Of a stretch of DNA of 64,000 nucleotides, positions 1 through 13,516 are shown piece after piece. Position numbers and translations under genes: made by a program. The notes beneath the pieces are model-generated. The model was not told the origin of the DNA, searched no databases, and worked only from the letters and a program-made list of their open reading frames with translations. This stretch comes from Arctopsyche grandis (taxonomy: Eukaryota; Arthropoda; Insecta; Trichoptera; Hydropsychidae). The stretch spans positions 14,680,079 through 14,744,078 of the forward strand of contig NC_135356.1 in NCBI RefSeq assembly GCF_051622035.1, given 5' to 3'. Position 1 is the first letter of the stretch; every line of letters starts with the position of its first letter.

Positions 1-345
1 CGCTCGGTATTTGGAATATAATCCGTTTAAACATGAATTTTATTAAATTTATTTGAAAAGTTTTATTTTATATAAATTTATTTGAATACTCATTTGTTTT
101 TTTATTAAATTGACTGTCACGAACAAACAAACATATATCGTAAGTCTCTTATAAAAAAATATATGTACGCCCCCGGGGTCTGCGCCCCCTAGGGGACGGA
201 GTCCTAGGGCTCCGCCCCCTAGGGCTTCGCCCTCGGCGCTTACGCCCCCGGGAACTTTGAATCCTTTGAATCGGATAAAAGCAAATTATTTGTTCAATGA
301 CGTCACGGATTTCTACGAACGAAGGATACATACATATATACAAAG
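1..345 (+). repeat. Retroposon-like copy with GC-rich block (5' cut by window)
   Basis: The first bases (cgctcggtattt) match the sequence at 4019, which there follows 'ttttacccggctt'. The two regions share the same AT-rich body, including the stretch ending in 'ctgtcacgaacaaacaaac' (about 111-132 here, 4133-4153 there). Both then enter a GC-rich block full of 'cttcgcc' and 'ccccggg' words (168-252 here). The open frames across the GC block are low-complexity Arg/Pro/Ser products and are not genes. This is a non-autonomous retroposon-like family; the exact class is inferred. Confidence 0.55.
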
Positions 346-439
346 TCCATTTTAAAATTATATATTAGATAGTTGTCACATTGACGTACATAATAGAACG
401 CAGACACACAGAGTGGTACGCGACACGTTTTATTTTGAG

Positions 440-1165
440 ATAGTTTTGCACATGTAAAATAAACGCTAGCACGCCTGATCTTTGCCAGGCCAAAATTCAC
501 CCCCTGGAGTGTTTTCGCTGATATTTTATCCTTGAATTGACAGTGATCTATGTAAATATAATCAATGCTTAGCGTGTAATACCTTCAATTATGTGGTCAC
601 GGGTGCGATTTCTGGCTGTGCTGCTGGCCAGACCTTGGATATATGACTCCAAAGATAATCGTTTCCTATCAGATATTGTCATTTTATCTGAATTCATTAA
701 AACAGTTTCAACAAATCGACAAGCCTATCCAATTTCTCCCAAGATTATAGCATCTCGAATTGGTTAACTTATAAAATGCTGCTAATTTGTCCATAGATGT
801 CTTGCAAATTTAAAATTTTTCACCATCTCAAAGTTCGGTATCAAAAATGTATCCATAATTGGCTCTATTTTGTCCATAAAATTACCCTATAAATTGTCCG
901 AGATTCTGGACATATCGAACTAAAAACCTGGTAGTAATTTGTGAATCAAATCAAACGGAAATAGTGTTTTTGGAACTGAAGTTTGTACTTCCGCCACTTT
1001 CAAATATCACGACTCATATACATATAGGTATGTATATCTACATCTTTAGATAGTTTTACACATGTATCAAAACGCTAGCACGTTCTACATATACACAAAA
1101 TCTTTACTAGGTTTAAATTCACCCCCTGGAGTGTATTCGGTGATATATTTTCCTTGCATTAACAT
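440..1165. repeat. Two direct copies of a short dispersed repeat
   Basis: Positions about 440-545 and 1046-1165 share 'gatagtttt.cacatgta', 'aaacgctagcacg' and 'attcaccccctggagtgt.ttcg.tgatat'. Between them, around 590-720, lies a diverged copy of the body of the tRNA-like SINE at 19.26 kb (shared words 'gactccaaa', 'atcgttt', 'ttttatctga'). Nothing here looks coding. Confidence 0.5.
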
Positions 1166-1898
1166 TATCACAGGTCTACCTATACATGCTGTGCCGTACG
1201 ATTCTATGTGGATGCGCCTTTTCTGCGGGACACGTTTCAGTTTCAAAAAAATTTGAACGCCGAAAATTCGGCAATCGATAAGTTTCTCAGAATTCGTGTG
1301 TTCTTAGAACATACTGTAATGAAATTGCAGTTTTTTCGCACACATTCGTTTTTCGTCATATCGACTCGCTTTCCTCGATTTTCCCGAGAAGATCGGACGA
1401 CGAAATGCAACGCGCTGTGTTAGTCAACGTCCATATTTAATATTTTTTCCTGTTTTATGCAATCGATGAGATTTTTTTTTCTTTTTCGACACGTGGGAAT
1501 CGAACTTGTTACGCACATTATTTCCTCCGCAGAAAATTACATTAAAAACGTATAAGAGGTTAGTAAAAACACACACTGGGTATTATCGACCGAAAGAATA
1601 TCAACTGGTTGGGTAATGACGACCTGGTTTTCTACTGTGTAAACGGTTTTGTCTTCTTTAGCGCTTGGAAATGACTCAATATGGCGTTTCTCAAACTTTT
1701 GTTCAATAGAGACCTATTTTTATGAACGTCAACTAAGCATACTGAAAGACTACGCTCTTTATCAGTTTGAAAAATGTCACCATCCCTTACATATATTCAT
1801 CAATGCGTATTTTCTAAATAATTCGTCTACCAATCAAACACAACTTTAAACCAGAGAAAGCTCTCATAATTACTTCCATTCCTATATATGTAGATGTA

Positions 1899-2295
1899 AC
1901 AATCAAGTTCGTTCATGAACATACTAGTTTGCTCATAATGGAACTACTAATTTAAGTAAGTGCTAGCAGTCAAAATGTATCTTCAAATACTCACCAGTTG
2001 TCGCATGAAACTTTTAGCTGGCGAACCTTTTGAACTGTCGAAACCTTTGGGATGTCAAAAGGACAAATATTTAAATGGGAAATCCTATGGAAAGCACACT
2101 AGAACGTTGCTATAATTCCCATTCACGCTATTTTTTTAAATATTACAACTCAGGGTAAGTATACATATGTATGTACATAAAAGATGTCACGTACGATTGA
2201 GAATACTTAACAGACTAGTTCGTTTGTATTTTTTTTCTTTTGCGTACACTATAGCATGAACATACTAGTGTGTTCATGAACGAACGAAATGTATA
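1899..2295. mobile_element. Foldback/MITE-like element, GTTCGTTCATGAACATACTAG ends
   Basis: The left end reads gttcgttcatgaacatacta near 1907. The right end near 2266-2288 is close to its inverse (tactagtgtgttcatgaacg). The internal stretch 1960-2110 recurs at 3840-3965. A shorter relative with the same ends lies at about 4432-4652. The class is unknown; I infer a non-autonomous DNA element from the inverted ends. Confidence 0.5.
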
Positions 2296-3784
2296 CTTAG
2301 ATCATGTCTTCATCATCTTTTTTCGCACTTTACTCCTACTTTAGTCATTTCCTTACCACCACTATGTATAGTACCCACATGGTCATTTGAAAACCTTACA
2401 CATATATGTACATACATATGTATATGTATTCTACTTTAATATATGTATTTCAATATGTGCATATCCAATTTTGAAATAGATTTTCATTCTTTTCAATTTC
2501 ATAACTTGTCTCAATCCTTCTTTTTTCATCAAAGTTTTATACATATTAATGACGTCATCATATATGTTTACTTTCCTTAGAATAATAGTACGATTACAAT
2601 TTTGTACTATGCTGTTCATTTTGGATGAAAATTGTATCAAAAATTTGACTTAACAGGTTGTATGTAAATCAACTAATCTCGTAAATATATGTAAATTAAG
2701 TAAATGATATGATACATTTGAAAAATATCATTTACATAAATATGTATGTAAGTGGCAGATTATCAATATTTTGTAAAAATAGAAGGAGATTTAAGTACTA
2801 TGAGATTTTTATGAAAAATGGTTTAAAATTGCTGAATGTGCAAATGAGTATTCCGAGCGTGAAAATCATCACAACGAACCGCGATCTGTCATCGTAGCGT
2901 TCTGTAGCGTGAGCAAATAATATGCGTTGTGAATGAGTCGTGTTGTAAATTTGCTAATAAGTGTCAAAGTCAATAATATGCATTCATTATACTGTTTGCT
3001 TTAATTTCACTTGTATTTCCAAAGCACACAAAGGAATTGTTTACAGTAGTAACTCACACGCGTGAAAATTCACAAGGAAAATTCTCGTGAAAGTACATAC
3101 CAGTATATGTACATATATAATGTCATATTTACGTACATAATACTAGTGTAACCACAGTTTTGGCGATAATTGAAGTATAAATAACTCGTAAGATGAATCA
3201 CTCGAAGTGAAGTGAAGCCCTTACATTTGTTACATATAAAATGGTAATTTTTCAATTTATTATTAATATTATACGTATTATCGAATAAGGTTGTGCAACG
3301 GTTCAGTGTTGGTCGACAGCTTCGATTTTAATTCTATAGATGCCCATACCGTTCTATAATTATTATTCTGAATCGTAAGAATAAAATAAAAACTAGAAAT
3401 GTGTAAAAGGAAAATGAGATTGAATGACTTTCTAATGGAAAAGAATTCGCTACGCATAAATAAATTGTCAATCTGTGCAATTAGTATCAACATTGCGTTG
3501 TCGTGGTCAGTTCCTGCAGTTGTTATCAACATTTCAGGCTTTTACTTGTATTTTTTTAATATATACAATATTATTTATTTACCAATGCAATGCCTATCGT
3601 TACTAAACACCCTAGCTAAAAGTGTGGAAATATACTGAAACCCAATCATACATTGTTTATATGAAAATATCTTTTCAATTAATTTTAATTATATTATTTT
3701 ACATATTTATTTAATTTTATATTTACTGGTTTAATTGCAAAAATGCAAGTTACATATATATTATATATATTACACTCCAAGTGC

Positions 3785-4652
3785 TAATTTCGTTCGTTCA
3801 TAAAACGGCTAGCTTGTTCATACAATAACTATTGGTTTAAGTTTAAGTGTTAACAGTCAACAGCTGTCTTCAAATAAACTCACCGGTTGTCACCCAAAAC
3901 TTTTACCTGTCAAAGCCTTTGAAATGTCAAAACGCCAAGTATTTAAAAAGGAAATCCTATGTAAACTGCATTACAACGTTACTATAAGTTATATATTACT
4001 AGTGGTTTTACCCGGCTTCGCTCGGTATTTTTAATATAAACTGCTTAAACATCAATAATCTAATAGTTAACATTTTATAAAATTTATTTGAATAGTTTTA
4101 TTTGAATACTCATTTGTTTTTTTTTATTAAATTGACTGTCACGAACAAACAAACTCTCTTTCAAAATTATATGTATACCAGAATCTGGCGCCTGAGCCCC
4201 CTAGGGCTTCGCCTTCGGCGCGAAAGCGGCTTCGCTCCCGGTGCGAAAGCGGCTTCGCCCTCGGTGCGAAAGCGGCTTCGCCCTCGGTGCCTTTGCCCCC
4301 GGGGACTTTTCCTTTGATCCTTTGAATCGAAAAAAATCGAATCGGCGCTTATGAATCGAAAAAATAATAAATCGATATATATACAAAGTCTCTTTCGAAA
4401 TTATATATTACAATATATGTGAATTTCATTTGTTTATGAACATACTAGTTTTTTCATATAGAAACCAATCTGGCCAGTTATACTGTACACAAAAAAAAAT
4501 TGACAAACGAACTACTCGTTTTAGCATCTTAATGGTTTTGACAGCTAAAAGTTTCACGGGACATCGGTTGAGTCTATTTAAATATTTTGACTGTTGAACT
4601 AAAACCAATAGTTCGCGTATGAAAAACTAGTATGTCCATGAATGAACCGGAG
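3785..4652. mobile_element. Second foldback-family region with a retroposon inserted
   Basis: The body at 3840-3965 is the sister of 1960-2110. The right part (4432-4652) has matching inverted ends (gaacatactag ... ctagtatgtccatgaatgaac). From about 4000 to 4420 it is interrupted by a retroposon that starts 'actagtggttttacccggct'. That insert carries a GC-rich block with three tandem copies of a 23-bp unit (core gcgaaagcggcttcgccct) at 4219-4288. Confidence 0.45.
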
Positions 4653-5197
4653 TGAACACTTACATAGACTGTAATATATACATATTTTACGCCGAATCCA
4701 TGTACATGCAAAATTCATAAATTAAGCAAGAATTTGTCTAATTCGGGAATTCGACCCGCCCATTGAAATTTTTTTGCTCAATTCATGCTTTCGGAAAAAA
4801 AAGTACGCTCGGTGCTTAAAATCGGCAATACTTAGAAGTTTTTCGAAAGGTTATCGATCATAAGCCTAAAAGAAGGAGCGAATAGTTTACGACATCATCA
4901 AAATAAGATATCAAGCAACAAAAAAATATTTTGATTCTCTTCTGACAAGTATTGACTTCTCGTGTATTTGACTTTCGTGCTTGCGATTTGGTTATCTTTG
5001 GTATTCATTTTCGAACGATCGTGTTGCACTGAACTATTGGGTAATGCATATTTAGCATATTTCTAGTTTATTTATCGAACGAAATGCACGTTGCAATTAA
5101 GAGGTGAATGGTTCATCACGTCCCAATCAATCATGGTCACGATTCGAAATTTCCACTCCTGATAGACAATACCTGATTTTTGTTTTCATTGTTACAG

Positions 5198-8100
5198 GGA
5201 ACAGTACATATTCAACGTGTTCGAGGTGATAGTGAGCACTTTGGAGACCAAATTGCAGAGGATCGAAAACCTCGACAAAGCTGTCGAGCATTTGATGCGG
5301 AGGCTGGAAGCCCTAGATTCCCGCGTCAACGACAACATCGACAAGACCGACTCCATCATTAGCAAATTGAGGACGATAGACGTGAGACTGTTCCATCAAC
5401 AATCGGCCAACATCAACCGCAACATTGGAAAGGACAACGCACCAGGCGACAAGTCCTCTCCTGAAAGGACCAGAGGAGATGGAGAGAGTCTCGACATGCG
5501 ACTGGTCTCTCTGGACCAGAAAGTATCCGACATTGACTCCAAATTGGTGGGACTCAAAAATCAGATAGACAGCAACTTCCTACCAGTTGACGATATCAAT
5601 GCAGAAGCTAGCGAAAAGAAACCCATCAGTATGAACGTTTTGGAGATAACGAAAGCAATGAACACAGAAGTAATGAACCACATTACGAAAGAGTTGGATC
5701 AGCTGAGAACAGCGACCAGCAACGTAGACAGAAAACTACAATTCCACATCAATCTAGTGTCTGAGAACTTAGGCAACGTCTTAAATATGGTATCAGACGT
5801 ACATTCAGCCGTCGTCGAACCGGAAGAACCAATTTTGACAATCCACGCCAACGGCACAACATCGAACTCAAGACCGGCTAGGCAATCAGCAAAGACGGGC
5901 AAAATCGACACCCTCATCAGGAGAATGATTCCAATCGTGAACGTGTCTGAAAAGATGGACCAGGTGTGGGACGTGGTCGTGGGCACCAAAAGTTCTATCG
6001 ACGATCTGGTACCCAAATCGGACGAGCTGCTGACACAGACCCAGAGGCAGGAGCGAGCCATTGGTCAGATACATGACGATCTGAGAGTGAAGGCGAACTT
6101 GATCATAGAGAACTTGGGCAATGTAGACAAGAGGCTCAAGAAGCAGGAGGACGTGGGAGCTGCCATGGGCTACAGACCCATGGAACCGGAGCCGGATCTT
6201 TCGCGACTTCCGGACGAAGCAGACATCAGGTCAGACATTTCCCACGTTGACAATACAAAAAATAAAAACAAAAAAAACGAATCCGGCGTCCACGTGAATT
6301 AGAAAATGTTGCGCAACACTTGACAGCATGTTGACATTACCAATTTTGAGGTGAAACTTGATAACTGCTGGATGTACGCGAGCCCGTATGTTTGTCGACT
6401 TGTTTCTTTCCTGTGCCCCTGTAAATGTATCCACCGCGGAATTGTCATGTTTCATCACGCTGCAAGTTTGTTTAATACTTCAAACTGTTGTTTGATCAAT
6501 TTTCTCCCATGAGCGATGATAATTGATAGAGTGAAAATTGTTTACTAAGCATTTTTCCGCATGTTGCAATTTCTCGTCGGCTTTAAATTTTCGTTTTTAT
6601 TTTATTATAATATACATTGTGAAATTTTCTAATTCAAATTTAAGTACACACTTCCAATATTGATATTCCCTATTTGATTAGTACGGTACATATGAACTTT
6701 TTGTCGCAACGAGCTTTGAACCTCAAAATACGTATATACATAATATGTACTACATTCCGTCACGCATCATAATTCATATTTGAAATACCAATTTATCTTT
6801 GGCGTATTTTTTTACATTACATAACAAGTGTTTATGATTATTATGTTAGTGTAAAAAATGCTTGGAATACTCACTGTTACTTTTAATGATCAATTATATG
6901 AAAATATTATATATCATTTCTTAGACATGCTATCAAAAATAAAGCAAGATCAAAACTTTCCTTGTGAATCTATGGTGCTGTTTTATATCAATATGCTATT
7001 TCTAAAAAAGAAACTAACAAAAATAGATTATTCTTAAATGTATTGCATAGATACATTGCCTGGCGTTGCTCGAAGGGGTGAAAAATGCTAAAAAAAAAAA
7101 AAGTAACAAAATGTTTCAAAAACCGTCTATGGCAAAAGATCGCATACCAAATTTAATGATTCTCAATTTAAAACTGTAGATTTTCATAGTAGACAAGTAA
7201 ATAAAAATTCAACTTTATATATGTAGTAGGCTAGCTGAATTGCCCGGCATTGCTCTAGCGAGTGAATTAAAAAAAAGGCAAAAATTTAAACTTTTTCAGA
7301 ATATCTATTTTGTATTACAAATTTAGTGGTTATAAATCTAAAACTGTAGATTTACATAGCGAAGAAACAATTCATCTTTATATATATACAATGGTGTTGT
7401 ATGTATATGTTTATAAACTACATTTATATTTTATTAATATTTTTAAACGTACATTTATTATGAGATTGCGTATGAATATTCACAATTATTACATATTAAT
7501 TTTTTTTATATCAAATTATAATTTTTGTTTTGAATAGTAAGAATTTTTGTGGCTTTTGTCAACTGGGAAGTAAAAAGAAAGATGACATTTTTTTTAAAAA
7601 ATAGAAAATGAAAAAGTTAAAAATGATCAAAATCAGGTTTAATAAAAAAACTAAAATTTATAAAAATTATGGTCCGAAAATAACAACGCACTAAGCGCTG
7701 CAGGCGAATTTTTTTTTTTATTAATTCTTGAAATCTCATTGCATATTTGCTGGCACATTCACTTTTGCTTTACCAATAGAAAAATGTGATCTTCTGAGAA
7801 GCCTTTTTTTTACAAAATAGTGAAACGTGAATGATGTAGCTAACACATAAATTAAAATTAATCATTAAAAAAATATTCGTTATAATTTTTCAAATTTTCT
7901 TATAAAATCCTTAATAGATCTTTAAATAACACGTTCGTTGGTTTTCAATAATCCTAGAACTGCGCAATTGGAACGCTCTAAATTAAACACTATTATATGT
8001 ATATGCTTATTTTATTATAAAAAAATCATAAATGCTTATCAAAAAAGAAAAAAATTAAACATATTTAACAAAAGAGATAAAAAAAAATTCTCTCAAAAAA

Positions 8101-11100
8101 AAGAACATCTCTTGAAAAGAGCCCTGTTGGAAACCCTAAGATAGTTAACATTTCAAATATGAATTTAAATGTACGTATGATGGAATATTAGTACATAACT
8201 TTTGAGGTCCAAAATGTATGATGATATTTAAATATACATATATGTATGTATTATATGTAATACAATATAATAATATTAACCATTTAGTAAGTGACGAAAG
8301 GATTTATATTATTATTATTATAGCCGTCTATAAAATATTTATAAAATAATACGCAAGCGCTTTGTTATATTGTTACATAATTAATATTCTTCTACTGTTT
8401 GATTATGTGTGCATTTTATTATAGGAATTGACTGTGAAATCTTACTAGTATTATTATTTAAGTTATGCATTTATTGCTTGCGATTTTCAACACTTTCTCA
8501 TGTAACATCGATTTTTCGTTCGAATGAAATGATAATATGCGGTCAAGTTGAGAAATTTAATAAAAATTAAATATAAAACAATAATACATGGTTAATTATG
8601 TGTAAGATATTTTCATGAATATAAATTTGACACTTTGACCGCAACTTTGAATTTTCCGCATTGCGTTGTATGAAAATGTAAGCGTCCAGTTCTAAAAACA
8701 GATAAATCCACTTTGCATATACATATGTATATGTACTTGCAGTTTCGTCTCCCGCGGTTATGTCGGGGTGGTTTTATACCGGGCGCTTTTGACTGGACGC
8801 TATTACAAAGCGTCATATATGTTAAATTCGGAGATATGAGTATTATTGCTATGCGAAAGATAATAGACGTAGTTCTACGTCAGAAACTCTTGTCAAATTG
8901 ATTATTAATAGAAAATAAAACTACAGACGTACAACGCTGTCGACGGCCAAGGAGACGACCACCCCCAAAGATGTAACGACTACGGTCAAGGATGCTGCGC
9001 TCAAAGATAACTTGACTCTACCCAAAGAACCACCTCTGGTCAAGGAAGTCGTATCCGTCAAGGAGACCATCACCGTCAAGGAATCCACAGGAAGCAAGGA
9101 GGGAGGCACGAGAAAAGGAGGGGTGATATTCCCAAGTGTCAAGAACAAACCTTCGATCGGCAACACCACCTTTACCACTGACGTCATCGCCAACTACAAA
9201 GACATTAGGGTAAGAATAGCACACACACATCCTGATTATTGCCTGCGATTGCATTGTTGTTGCGATTTTTTATTTGTGTTTATAAAAGGGGTCCCTCAGA
9301 CCCATCCAACTATTTATTGGCGGTCGTTGACGTTTCAACAAAAGCGTGCTTTGTTTCTTTCGTCGAATCTTCTCGCAAGAAATGCTTCTAGTATTTCGGC
9401 GAAATCGCCAAATTCGACGGTGAAAGTAATTTCCGAATATTTTTGCACTATATAGACGAAATATTTTATTTAAAATAATGCACTGTGAAAAAACGCGCGG
9501 ATGGTTGTTTTGCAGCAGTACAATGTTCCAGTTCGTTACTGGCAAATATGCCACTTTTCTAATGAAAAACAATCACAGTTCATTTTTCGCAGCACTGTCT
9601 GCTCAAAAACGGTGAAAAAATCTCACATTTTTTACAGTGATAAGAGAAAAGATTATGGATTGATCTCGTTGTAAGAAATGAGACACGGCAGAATGATTCA
9701 ACAGTTCAAACTTACTTTTTCTCAAAATCAATAGATATTTTCACAAAATTAAAAACGGAATGACTGTCCATTGTTTATATTTGCGAATTGCTTTATTTTC
9801 TGTGTTGTGAAATGATTCTATTGCATATATTTTTTGCACGGCGTTTTATGTACTTTCATGTAGCGTATAAATGATTAAACAATTGCTAACAGTATGCACT
9901 TTTGCCATTTTTAGGGATACTCTTGTGTAGACTTGCTGAATGCCGGCATGCGACAGTCCGGAGTGTATTATCTGCAAATAAGAGGAACTACCTATTGGTT
10001 CCTGAAAGTATTCTGCGAGCAAGATGTGGCTGAAGGAGGCTGGACTGTAAGTCACATTATTTTCACATAAAAAGCATTTGCATAATACGAAATCAATTAT
10101 AAAAACATCAGATTCAGCATCAAAAGTGGCCAAAATAAAAACACGTTTTGCCGGAATGCTTATGTGTTTCAAACATGTAATACGAATGTTAAAATTTAAT
10201 CATTGCAAAAATTTAAACTCATCAACTAATGAATGAAAATGTGTAGGAATTGTATTTAGAGTGTTTTATAATAAGGTGGGACTGATCATTATTGTGTTGA
10301 AAAGTTATAACAGGTCACTGTTTGGGAAAATTTGAAGGTTTTACTCGTCAATTTACATACATATATAACTGTTATTTAAATCTGAATACACGTGCTTCAG
10401 GTTATTCAACGTCGTGACGATTTGGGTGTACCGTCTGAAAATTTCAACAGAGATTGGGCCGATTACAAGAACGGCTTTGGAGATCCAGCTAAAGAGTTTT
10501 GGCTCGGAAATGAAAACATTTATATGTTAACCAACAATGAAGATTACATACTAAGGATAGAACTCGAAGACTTCGAAGGAAACAAGAGGTATATTTTCCT
10601 TTTATTGTGCATATATTGATAGTGCGTACTGTTCATATCTCAAAAATTGGTTTATGTAATTTTTTTTCCCTTATAAAAGTGTTTCCACGAATTAACTCAA
10701 TATACATATAAGATTTTTTAAATAAATAATAAATATTCATTTGTTTAATGTACATTTAAAATCTGCCTTGTATAATTTTTTTCATAAACATACTTATGCT
10801 ATTATTTGACAAAAAAAACCATAGGATAAAAAACATATAAATTTATTATTAAATCTGAACACAAAATATTGTAAATTAAATCAAGTTATGGCAAATATCC
10901 ATAAAGAAATACTGATTAATGATTTTATTCTGTTGAAAATCTCAATACTTGCCCATACACACCATATTCAGCATTTTATAGGCTTTTCATTTTAAATTGT
11001 CAATTTCTAAAAGGGTCAATTTAAAATGAAAAAAGGTCAATTTTTAATGAAAAACCTGTATAACAGCTTTTAAATGATCCTATCTTGATACTGTATCTTG

Positions 11101-11909
11101 AAGATGGTTACATACATCTTACATTTTTTATGCAATGTCATATAACACTAATATTGGCCGTGTATTTCTTAAAATTATCTTATACTTAAATTATTTTTAA
11201 ATCTTTTCAAGGTATGCCCAATATTCCCATTTCAAAATATACTCTGAGAGCGAGTATTACAAATTGGAGATTGACGGGTACGAAGGGAATGCCGGCGATT
11301 CACTGAACGACCCTTGGTACGGTTCCAACAACAGTCCATTCTCGACATACAACAGGTAAATATTCATAACTTAATTCTGTAGTATTTATCCACATGACGA
11401 GACATACAAAAATGAAATGTTCGATGCAATTTCCAGAGACAACGATAGATCTTCTCTGAACTGTGCGTCGATGCTCAAAGGAGGATGGTGGTGGAAGTCA
11501 TGCGGACGTGGTCTTAACGGACTATATCTTCATGATCCACAAGATCTTACTGCCAGGCAAGGTTTGTATCGATTTATTTATTAATTCTGATTTTGATTAG
11601 AAGGCTTGTACTAAACAACACTATCCATAGTTCTAACCCAGATTCTATTCATCCTAACAACCTGACTTTTTTCCTTTCTCAATTTATATTCTATCTCCAC
11701 CAGAAGGAGAAATTGTATTGACTTCAATTATATTTTATATTCAATTAAACTCAATTTATATTCTATCTCAATCCGCTGTATGAATTGTATTAATTAAACA
11801 AATTTTTATTGTCGCAGGTATTGTATGGTTCCGTTGGAGGGGATGGGATTACACGTTGAAAAAAGCTTCAATGATGATCAAACCCAAAGGACCTCAGAGC
11901 AATACTTGA
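5198..11909 (+). CDS. Fibrinogen C-terminal domain (FReD) protein with N-terminal coiled coil; 5' incomplete
   Basis: Seven exons: 5198-6229, 8927-9209, 9915-10046, 10401-10588, 11212-11355, 11437-11561, 11818-11909. All join with GT-AG introns and consistent phase, giving 664 residues plus stop TGA. Residues 1-200 are heptad-rich and charged, as in a coiled coil. Residues about 344-425 are a Lys/Thr/Glu-rich linker. Residues 439-664 are a fibrinogen-related domain with the hallmark EGGWTVIQRR, NRDWADYKNGFG, GNAGDSL, NRDNDRSSLNCA, KGGWWW and LNGLYL motifs. Such domains are secreted and bind glycans or cell-surface partners (ficolin, techylectin and angiopoietin type). The domain is much like the fly CG9593 type as I remember it (inference). 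No signal peptide is seen because the 5' exon(s) are missing. An in-frame stop at 6300 lies past the donor at 6230 and is not used. The gene converges on the acyl-CoA synthetase gene. Confidence 0.93.
6230..8926 (+). other. Large intron of the fibrinogen-domain gene
   Basis: This phase-2 intron of 2.7 kb (donor CAG|GTCAGA, acceptor CTACAG|A) is AT-rich. It holds two short retroposon-like starts of the 'ctagctgaattgcccggcattgctc' type, at about 7056 and 7230. A possible small element at about 8677-8807 has inverted ends (gcgtccagt / actggacgc). No coding sequence is supported. Confidence 0.5.
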
Positions 11910-12091
11910 AAATGTTTCATCATTATCAAACACTACAAATTTTGTGTAAATTTTTATTCATTTAGGTATATAATTATTAATTTATTTAAAAAAAACATAG
12001 TTTTTAGTTTAACTTCAGTATTTTCAGTTGGGAAAGAACGAATCTATGAATACTTTTGTATAAAAGATTATTTTCTTTAATGTAAACAAAA

Positions 12092-12097
12092 AATAAA
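12092..12097 (+). terminator. Putative polyadenylation signal of the fibrinogen-domain gene
   Basis: An AATAAA lies 183 bp after the stop codon, followed at once by an A-rich run. It is the first canonical signal downstream of the stop. Confidence 0.55.
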
Positions 12098-13010
12098 AAT
12101 CAAAAAAAAAAAAGAAAATCATCCCAAAACCTAAATACTAAGAAATCACGGTATTGCACAATATCATGACAACGATGTTCTGCCGATTCGCATAAAAATG
12201 TTAACAAATCTATGAACGCATATATTATTAAAGAGCAAGATAATCCCATTATTATAATATTATAATTACAACTTTGATGTGAAACTGATGGAGCACTACA
12301 TCTGAATATAACGGGCGGATCGAGAAATTTGGGGAACACGAGTGTAAATTTTCCCGGAATGTATATGTATTTCGAATGTTAGCGGTTATTGTTTTATATT
12401 ATATAAAATATATTTTTGAGACTGTTCATGTTAAATAATTTTTCATGTATTACGAGTTTGCAATGCCATGTGTTATTTTTTTTTATATGTATGTATGTAT
12501 GTGTTCGTGTGTATTATTATATGTATAATGCATACGCGAGTGTGTGCGTTTGTATATTGTGTATATAAAAGAAAAAGAGTATATTTTTAGGTTTTATATT
12601 TATCATACCACTAAAAGAGTATAAATAAATGAGGCTCTAACAATACACGTTTTTTATTCCTTTTCATTACCACTGATAAACAAACGTGCTATGCTCGATC
12701 GGCCGCAAAACAAACATGTATGTACATATTACAGTCGTATTCAACAACAATCAAGCTAAACCAATTGCACCGAAACTAATTATATTACTACCAGAATTAC
12801 TCTGGTTGGTTAAAAGTTTTACTTTTTCAGAAAATATTAGACTTAAGATACCGTGAGATACATTGCATAGAAAATTTTGCGGTTTTTTATATTGAAAACT
12901 GTCGATTTTCATTACAAGCAAACAATTTTTATATTGTGTTATTATAAGATAATAATATTAGATTGTGAAAGAATTATTTCTACGAAAGTATTATACATAT
13001 AAGTTGAAGC

Positions 13011-13130
13011 GGTCTCCGTGACGAGCCGGAATGTGAAATTACCGAAAACGCAAATATCGGAAGGCAAAGATCGAAAATCGAAAGATCTTAAGTTTCCCGG
13101 CGTTTCACATTCGGGCTCGTCATGGAGACC
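13011..13130. mobile_element. Short palindromic element (MITE-like)
   Basis: The arms 13011-13040 and about 13101-13130 are inverted copies with few mismatches (ggtctccgtgacgagccg against cgggctcgtcatggagacc). They enclose about 60 bp of A/G-rich sequence. The frames in this block run through the arms and are not genes. Confidence 0.5.
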
Positions 13131-13510
13131 AAAGTTGAAGATAGTTTTATTTCCATTCTTAGTAAAACTTATTGACAGGACCGGAATGACATCCGATGAA
13201 TTTATATAATTACAGCTAAAATATTTCAATATATAATTTATTAACTTAATATTATAATAAAATACATTCAGTTTTGAAAGAAAAATTTATTTTAACGCCT
13301 GTTTATGAATAATAGTAATATTAATATATTTAAAATTAAACAATATCTTCTCACATAAATATCAAGATTTTACATATACATATGTGTATGTGTATTAATA
13401 TTAAATTAAAAATGTGTTTGTATATCTGTTCAGTTTCTACCGTACTTTTATATTTGAACTAACATATTTATTATATTATATATCCCATTAATCAATGTAC
13501 TATTATTGTT

Positions 13511-13516
13511 TTTATT
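13511..13516 (-). terminator. Possible polyadenylation signal of the acyl-CoA synthetase gene
   Basis: TTTATT on the plus strand gives AATAAA on the minus strand, about 330 bp past the stop. In such AT-rich sequence this is weak evidence. Confidence 0.3.

Larger units (their letters stand above)
1..5197. other. Repeat-rich region upstream of the fibrinogen-domain gene
   Basis: Apart from the repeats listed separately I see no exon here. An upstream exon of the plus-strand gene must exist and must end in a phase that leaves two bases of a split codon. I could not find a convincing signal-peptide exon, so it may lie before the window. Confidence 0.5.

Noticed and set aside
4219-4288. CRISPR-like array
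   Set aside because: The 23-bp units are directly tandem without unique spacers, within a eukaryotic retroposon.
5699-6074. Minus-strand frames within the coiled-coil exon
   Set aside because: They are shadows of the real plus-strand exon.
6230-6302. Stop at 6300 as the end of a separate coiled-coil protein
   Set aside because: The donor at 6230 gives the exact phase needed by the exon at 8927, so the coiled coil and the fibrinogen domain are one gene. An alternative short isoform cannot be excluded.
9210-9455. Extension of the 8927-9209 exon to the frame stop at 9455
   Set aside because: A clean donor (AGG|GTAAGA) at 9210 joins in phase to the fibrinogen-domain exon at 9915; the extension has no similarity.
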